Assembly (NCBI GenBank): GCA_035380045.1
Contig: DAOSWM010000063.1
Location: forward strand, 1 to 16,693
DNA from: DAOSWM01 sp035380045
GTDB lineage: Bacteria; Bacteroidota; Bacteroidia; Bacteroidales; Tenuifilaceae
Direction: 5' to 3'
DNA length: 16,693 nt
Shown in pieces: positions 14,401 through 16,693 of this stretch (within the stretch, counting starts at the first letter, position 1; each line of letters opens with the position of its first letter). A program made the position numbers and the translations under genes. The notes under the pieces are model-generated. The model worked only from the letters and a program-made list of their open reading frames with translations. It made no database searches and was not told where the DNA came from.

Positions 14401-14812
14401 AACCCAAACGTTGGATGTGAATGGTACTGTGAGAGTACGTTCCATTGGTTCTGGAGCTTATTTTGGGGTTGTGAATCGTACTTCCGATGGTACATTAACT
14501 ACTGCCACATCTGATATTAGATTGAAAGAAAACATTAGCACTCTTGCTGGTTCGCTTGCAAAAGTGGTTTCCTTGCGCGGTGTTAACTTCACGTGGAAAT
14601 CGGAACCCGAAATGGGTAACCGAATTGGATTCATTGCGCAGGAGGTTGAAAAGGTTGTCCCCGAATTGGTGTTTACCAATCCTGAGGATGGTTACAAAGG
14701 TGTGAACTATGCTGAAATGACAGCAGTTTTAGTTGAGGCAATAAAGGAGCAGCAAAAAGTTATTGAACAGCTAAAAGCCGAAGTGGAGGAGCTAAAGTCG
14801 AAGGTTAAGTAG
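11402..14812 (+). CDS. Secreted repeat-fibre protein with C-terminal peptidase S74 chaperone domain
   Basis: A 1136-residue exported protein, probably a trimeric surface fibre. In order: signal peptide (1-24); the Bacteroidota N-terminal domain (25-134: GFNYQAVVRNGDGEP...GTTRLQSVPYALFA); a linker; an FVVRNREGQIVFGVY segment (187-201); four KGGFAVGGLTQ[S/G]K modules (218-351); about 35 rungs of a 17-residue repeat (364-966) with consensus N-V-F-[LI]-G-x-x-[SA]-G-x-x-N-T-x-G-x-x; an RVGINGTNPTQTLDVNG stalk; and a peptidase S74 domain starting SDIRLKEN. S1037 and K1042 occupy the Ser-Lys positions used for self-cleavage in phage endosialidase NF (S911/K916), so release of the last 100 residues after trimer folding is expected. 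The tail is coiled coil (about 1110-1136). No T9SS sorting domain or autotransporter barrel is seen. The ligand is unknown. Confidence 0.88.
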   Translation: MKKMINKNLAMLIVGVTLATIVSAQPPEGFNYQAVVRNGDGEPIANQQVGLRITLQSEDATTVHYSESHLVTTSPQGVVSIIVGDGEVVDGTFAYIPWGSADIFMKVEVDAAGGTDYSELGTTRLQSVPYALFAPNTSGASLYGSGEAGKVALWTGESSLTSLEALGFDKNLEVVSSAEANDEDPIFVVRNREGQIVFGVYQTGVRVYVDSEESKGSKGGFAVGGLTQSKEGEVEYFRVTPDSTRVYVDMSSPTKAGKGGFAVGGLTQSKALPTDLLYISADSARIYIDNDAGAKTGSKGGFAVGGLTQGKLGVQEDYLMVTRDSSRVYVNTDSKTGSKGGFAVGGLTQGKVDPHNFMLLTPENYLIGQEAGASLTTGVYNSFLGYQAGRSTTDGVSNIFLGYKSGFSNIGNSADSLGSLNLFAGNESGYSNTTGYENVFLGNRSGYSNLGGYRNVFIGVQSGETNTIGNYNVFLGNQSGQKNTSGESNVFLGTSAGLSNTEGSLNVMIGDGAGWSNTIGENNVFIGYASGYSNDIGINNIFLGSRAGYSTTSGYHNVFMGVESGMSNTIGFSNVFIGDHSGMSNVSGANNVFLGFYAGSENTVNYNTFIGFQSGKLNTTGQYNAFLGYNAGLENTTGGSNVFIGNESGKNNIEGENNVFLGFQSGYTNNASNNVFIGKETGRSNQSGQFNAFLGYNAGKLNTTGSSNVFIGNESGFSNTTGGNNVFLGYQAGYTNNASFNIFIGNESGKSNTSGTNNAFIGYFAGKSSITGGSNVYLGNRACESTTGSSQNVAIGNSIAHDVTSTITSSVIMGDNALTSMQANIPVYSSTFIGKNAGVSLGEGSSDVSDCIFLGTNAGEGIKNTEYSSISSIVAVGNSSGTRADGYRNVFIGNGAGADFVGHQNTMIGFLVASSGGSGTYNVYIGDQCAKKANGDNNTYVGRTAGAWVNGDNNVFIGKDAGKAINTSPRTESNRLRIGASNLIYGEFDNDRVGINGTNPTQTLDVNGTVRVRSIGSGAYFGVVNRTSDGTLTTATSDIRLKENISTLAGSLAKVVSLRGVNFTWKSEPEMGNRIGFIAQEVEKVVPELVFTNPEDGYKGVNYAEMTAVLVEAIKEQQKVIEQLKAEVEELKSKVK
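12053..12454 (+). repeat. Four KGGFAVGGLTQ[S/G]K coding repeats, fibre protein 1
   Basis: The 39-nt motif occurs at 12053-12091, 12173-12211, 12296-12334 and 12416-12454, spaced 120, 123 and 120 nt. Between copies lies a variable stretch ending D-S-x-R-[VI]-Y-[VI]-[DN]. Ten of the thirteen positions (GGFAVGGLTQ) are invariant in all seven copies found across both fibre genes. Confidence 0.9.
12491..14299 (+). repeat. About 35 rungs of a 51-bp (17-residue) coding repeat with a 201-bp higher-order period
   Basis: Rungs start with an Asn-[V/A/I/T]-F-[L/I]-G pentad; most are 17 residues, with some 16-residue units. In the middle, every fourth rung is short (16), giving a 67-residue super-unit: blocks start at 13070, 13271, 13472 and 13673, exactly 201 nt apart. 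The last rungs (after about 13750) are more degenerate, with inserts. The regular Gly/Asn ladder suggests a beta-helical or stacked trimeric beta fold. Confidence 0.88.
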
Positions 14813-14838
14813 CAAGTTCTGCAAAATTAACTCTTTAC

Positions 14839-14897
14839 TTGATGCTGAACATTGAGGCAAGCTCGATGTTCAGCATCAACTATAAATGCCCCTTTTT
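14839..14897 (+). terminator. Strong hairpin terminator after fibre gene 1
   Basis: Arms 14839-14856 and 14862-14879 pair over 18 bp with a single T-G wobble and a 5-nt loop (GCAAG). A T5 run follows at 14893-14897, 13 nt beyond the stem, so termination is likely though the U-tract is displaced. It separates the two paralogous genes; the rest of the 210-bp spacer is AT-rich with only a weak -7-like TATCTTTA at 14979-14986. Confidence 0.7.
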
Positions 14898-15022
14898 AAA
14901 TGGGTTGTCTCTAATTTTGTTGGTTCAATTAAACTTAAATTCAGAAATTTTTTAAGTTACTAATCGCTAGGTTTTTTATATCTTTATAAATTGTTTTTGG
15001 TTAAACTTCAAACTCTTAATAT

Positions 15023-16693
15023 ATGAAAAAAGTACTACTATTTTTGACAATGGTTCTGCTTTCTACAAACCTTTGGGCTCAAAATGCAAAAGGTTTCAGC
15101 TATCAGGCCGTGGTTAGGAATGCCGATGGTGAACCTGTTAGTAATCAGCAAATAGGGGTTCTGTTAACAATTCAGGATGCTGAAGGAACCAATATTTATT
15201 ACTCTGAACATCACGAAACCTCAACATCTCCGCAGGGAGTAGTTTCATTGGTTGTTGGGGAGGGGACACTAACTGAAGGGGATTTTGAAATAATTCCCTG
15301 GTCGGGAGAACTTTTCCTAAAAGTTGAAGTTGATTTAACGGGTGATGAAAGTTTCGTTGAGCTGGGAACTACCAGGCTTCAATCAGTGCCCTTAGCACTT
15401 TTTGCCGTTGACGGCAACGAGGGTCCTCAGGGNNNNNNNNNNNNNNNNNNNNNNNNNNNNNNNNNNNNNNNNNNNNNNNNNNNNNNNNNNNNNNNNNNNN
15501 NNNNNNNNNNNNNNNNNNNNNNNNNNNNNNNNGGTCCTCAGGGGAATCCCGGTATTGATGGGAAAACAATTCTGAATGGTACGGTTAATCCAACTTCTGA
15601 TGTGGGAGTCGATGGTGATTTCTACCTTAACACTTCAACAAATGAAATTTTTGGTCCAAAGGCCAGCGGTGCTTGGCCATCGACCGGTGTTTCACTGGTT
15701 GGCCCCCAGGGGCCAGAGGGTCCATTGGTTTCAGGTAATTCCGGCCAAATTCTCGTGAATAATGGCTCTGGTTGGGCTGCCTCAAGTGCAATACATGTTA
15801 ATTCGAATAATGTTGGAGTAGGAACTACTTCTCCTTCTGCAAAGTTGCATGTGGCAGGCGACATCAAATCATCGGGTTCAATTATCGGAACCAGCGTTCA
15901 GGTTGGTGAACCGGTAGCCGATCCTGATGCTCCGCTGTTTGTTGTTCGTAACAGTAACAACGAAGTTGTTTTTGCAGTTTACGAGGAGGGAGTGCGTATG
16001 TATGTTGCCAGCGACGATGGTTCAAAAGCCAGCAAGGGCGGATTTGCCGTTGGTGGTTTAACGCAAAGCAAGGCAGGCCAGGAGTATTTCCGTGTAACGC
16101 CCGATAGTGTTAGGGTTTATATTGATACAGCCACGGTTGAGGGGAAAGCAGCAAGTAAAGGCGGGTTTGCCGTTGGCGGGTTAACCCAATCGAAGGGCGA
16201 AAGGGAAGAGTTTTTTAGAATTACTCGCGATAGTTCAAGAATTTATGTAAACGATAATATTTCAAAAGCAGGAAGCAAAGGAGGATTTGCTGTAGGCGGA
16301 TTAACTCAAAGTAAGTTGAATGAGTCCCGCGCAAACTTTTTCAACGTTTCTACCAACCCGGTTGAAACAATTACCAACGAACCGAGAATTCTCTGGTATC
16401 CCCTAAAAAATGCCTTTATGGCTGGTTTGGTTAATATTAGTAATGCCAATGATGTTGGCGAGAATTCAATGTCAATGGGTTACAAGAATATTGCCAAAGG
16501 CAACTACTCGCAAGCTTTTGGCTACCAATCGCAGGCATTAGGCCAGTACTCAAGCGCATTTGGAAAGAATGCCCTTGCAAATACCGACAACACTTTCGCC
16601 TTTGGCGATGGAGCCAGCGCAAACCAAATCGATTCCTACGCATTTGGTTCAGGAGCAACTGCCGATGGTATTGGGAGTTTTGCTTTCGGTTCG
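15023..16693 (+). CDS. Secreted collagen-like / YadA-head-like fibre protein (3' end missing, internal gap)
   Basis: The second fibre gene starts at ATG 15023 and is still open at the window edge (557 codons, including the gap). A signal peptide (about 1-20, ending NLWAQ) leads into the same domain as in the upstream paralogue: GFSYQAVVRNADGEP...GTTRLQSVPLALFA. Gly-X-Y residues (GNEGPQG) run into a 100-N assembly gap and resume as GPQGNPGIDGK on the far side, in the same frame with nominal gap length. Next come a GVDGDFYLNTSTNEIFGPK segment, GPQGPEGP, a VGVGTTSPSAKLHVAG stalk, FVVRNSNNEVVFAVYEEGVR, three KGGFAVGGLTQSK modules and five complete 14-residue repeats of YadA-head type (SQAFGYQSQALGQY). 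True length and C-terminus are unknown; an S74 or other trimerising end is likely but unseen. Confidence 0.85.
   Translation, partial: MKKVLLFLTMVLLSTNLWAQNAKGFSYQAVVRNADGEPVSNQQIGVLLTIQDAEGTNIYYSEHHETSTSPQGVVSLVVGEGTLTEGDFEIIPWSGELFLKVEVDLTGDESFVELGTTRLQSVPLALFAVDGNEGPQXXXXXXXXXXXXXXXXXXXXXXXXXXXXXXXXXXGPQGNPGIDGKTILNGTVNPTSDVGVDGDFYLNTSTNEIFGPKASGAWPSTGVSLVGPQGPEGPLVSGNSGQILVNNGSGWAASSAIHVNSNNVGVGTTSPSAKLHVAGDIKSSGSIIGTSVQVGEPVADPDAPLFVVRNSNNEVVFAVYEEGVRMYVASDDGSKASKGGFAVGGLTQSKAGQEYFRVTPDSVRVYIDTATVEGKAASKGGFAVGGLTQSKGEREEFFRITRDSSRIYVNDNISKAGSKGGFAVGGLTQSKLNESRANFFNVSTNPVETITNEPRILWYPLKNAFMAGLVNISNANDVGENSMSMGYKNIAKGNYSQAFGYQSQALGQYSSAFGKNALANTDNTFAFGDGASANQIDSYAFGSGATADGIGSFAFGS
15433..15532. 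other. 100-N assembly gap within the collagen-like region
   Basis: Exactly 100 Ns, the conventional scaffold-gap size, are flanked on both sides by the same GGTCCTCAGGG sequence (Gly-Pro-Gln-Gly). The assembly therefore probably broke inside a Gly-X-Y tandem repeat, and the real length is unknown. Confidence 0.95.
16034..16315 (+). repeat. Three KGGFAVGGLTQSK coding repeats, fibre protein 2
   Basis: Copies at 16034-16072, 16157-16195 and 16277-16315 are spaced 123 and 120 nt, the same two periods as in fibre protein 1. All three are identical at the protein level but differ at many codon third positions. Confidence 0.9.
16466..16693 (+). repeat. YadA-head-like 14-residue repeats
   Basis: Five full 14-residue units and the first six residues of a sixth, in register, with consensus S-x-A-F-G-x-x-A-x-A-x-x-x-x. 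This is the left-handed beta-roll pattern of YadA/Hia-type trimeric adhesin heads. The array continues beyond the window. Confidence 0.82.

Noticed and set aside
15369..15569. Minus-strand frame spanning the N gap
   Set aside because: Open only because unknown bases cannot contain stops; it is antisense to the collagen-like coding region.
11402..16693. Prophage tail-fibre module
   Set aside because: The S74 and collagen-like parts recall phage fibres, but both proteins carry signal peptides and a Bacteroidota surface-protein N-terminal domain, and no structural, lysis or integrase genes are nearby.

Overview
The window looks like a draft-assembly or metagenomic contig from a Bacteroidota bacterium, probably of the Bacteroidales type. 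The evidence is the TAnnTTTG -7 promoter motif upstream of several genes, starts without Shine-Dalgarno sequences, the fused DAHP synthase/chorismate mutase, a DPP IV-type peptidase, and two secreted proteins that open with the 'GF(N/S)YQAVVRN' domain common in this phylum. The exact genus cannot be read from the sequence.

Layout. 1-265: non-coding, with a nested inverted repeat. 266-1558: MscS-family channel of the YbdG type. 1681-2082 (minus): tautomerase, convergent with the channel and separated from it by a palindromic hairpin. 2164-4013: a compact oxidative-stress operon with a TTG-N20-TAnnTTTG promoter, a candidate 7-1-7 PerR operator, a PerR-like repressor, a Dps-like thioferritin, a Prx6-type peroxiredoxin, a second copy of the hairpin and an intrinsic terminator. 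4102-6285: secreted DPP IV-family peptidase. 6297-6447: a MITE-like inverted-repeat element. 6517-7617: aromatic amino-acid entry enzyme. 7623-7877 (minus): PurS. 8044-11295: a ModE-like regulator followed by a translationally overlapped tungstate/molybdate ABC transporter (binding lipoprotein, permease, ATPase). 11402-14812 and 15023-end: two adjacent paralogous secreted fibre-like proteins.

The most unusual part is the right-hand third. Both large proteins start with the same signal peptide plus 'YQAVVRN' domain, and both carry a near-invariant 13-residue motif (KGGFAVGGLTQ[S/G]K) at 40-41 residue spacing, four times in the first and three in the second. They then diverge. The first has about 35 rungs of a 17-residue NVFLG-type repeat, then a peptidase S74 intramolecular chaperone with an intact Ser-Lys pair and a terminal coiled coil. 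The second has collagen-like Gly-X-Y stretches, one interrupted by a 100-N assembly gap, and then 14-residue YadA-head-like repeats running off the window. I read these as trimeric surface fibres built from shared proximal and variable distal modules. The assembly and display route is inference.

The peroxide operon and the Mo/W uptake operon are self-contained functional units. The remaining genes are ordinary housekeeping.
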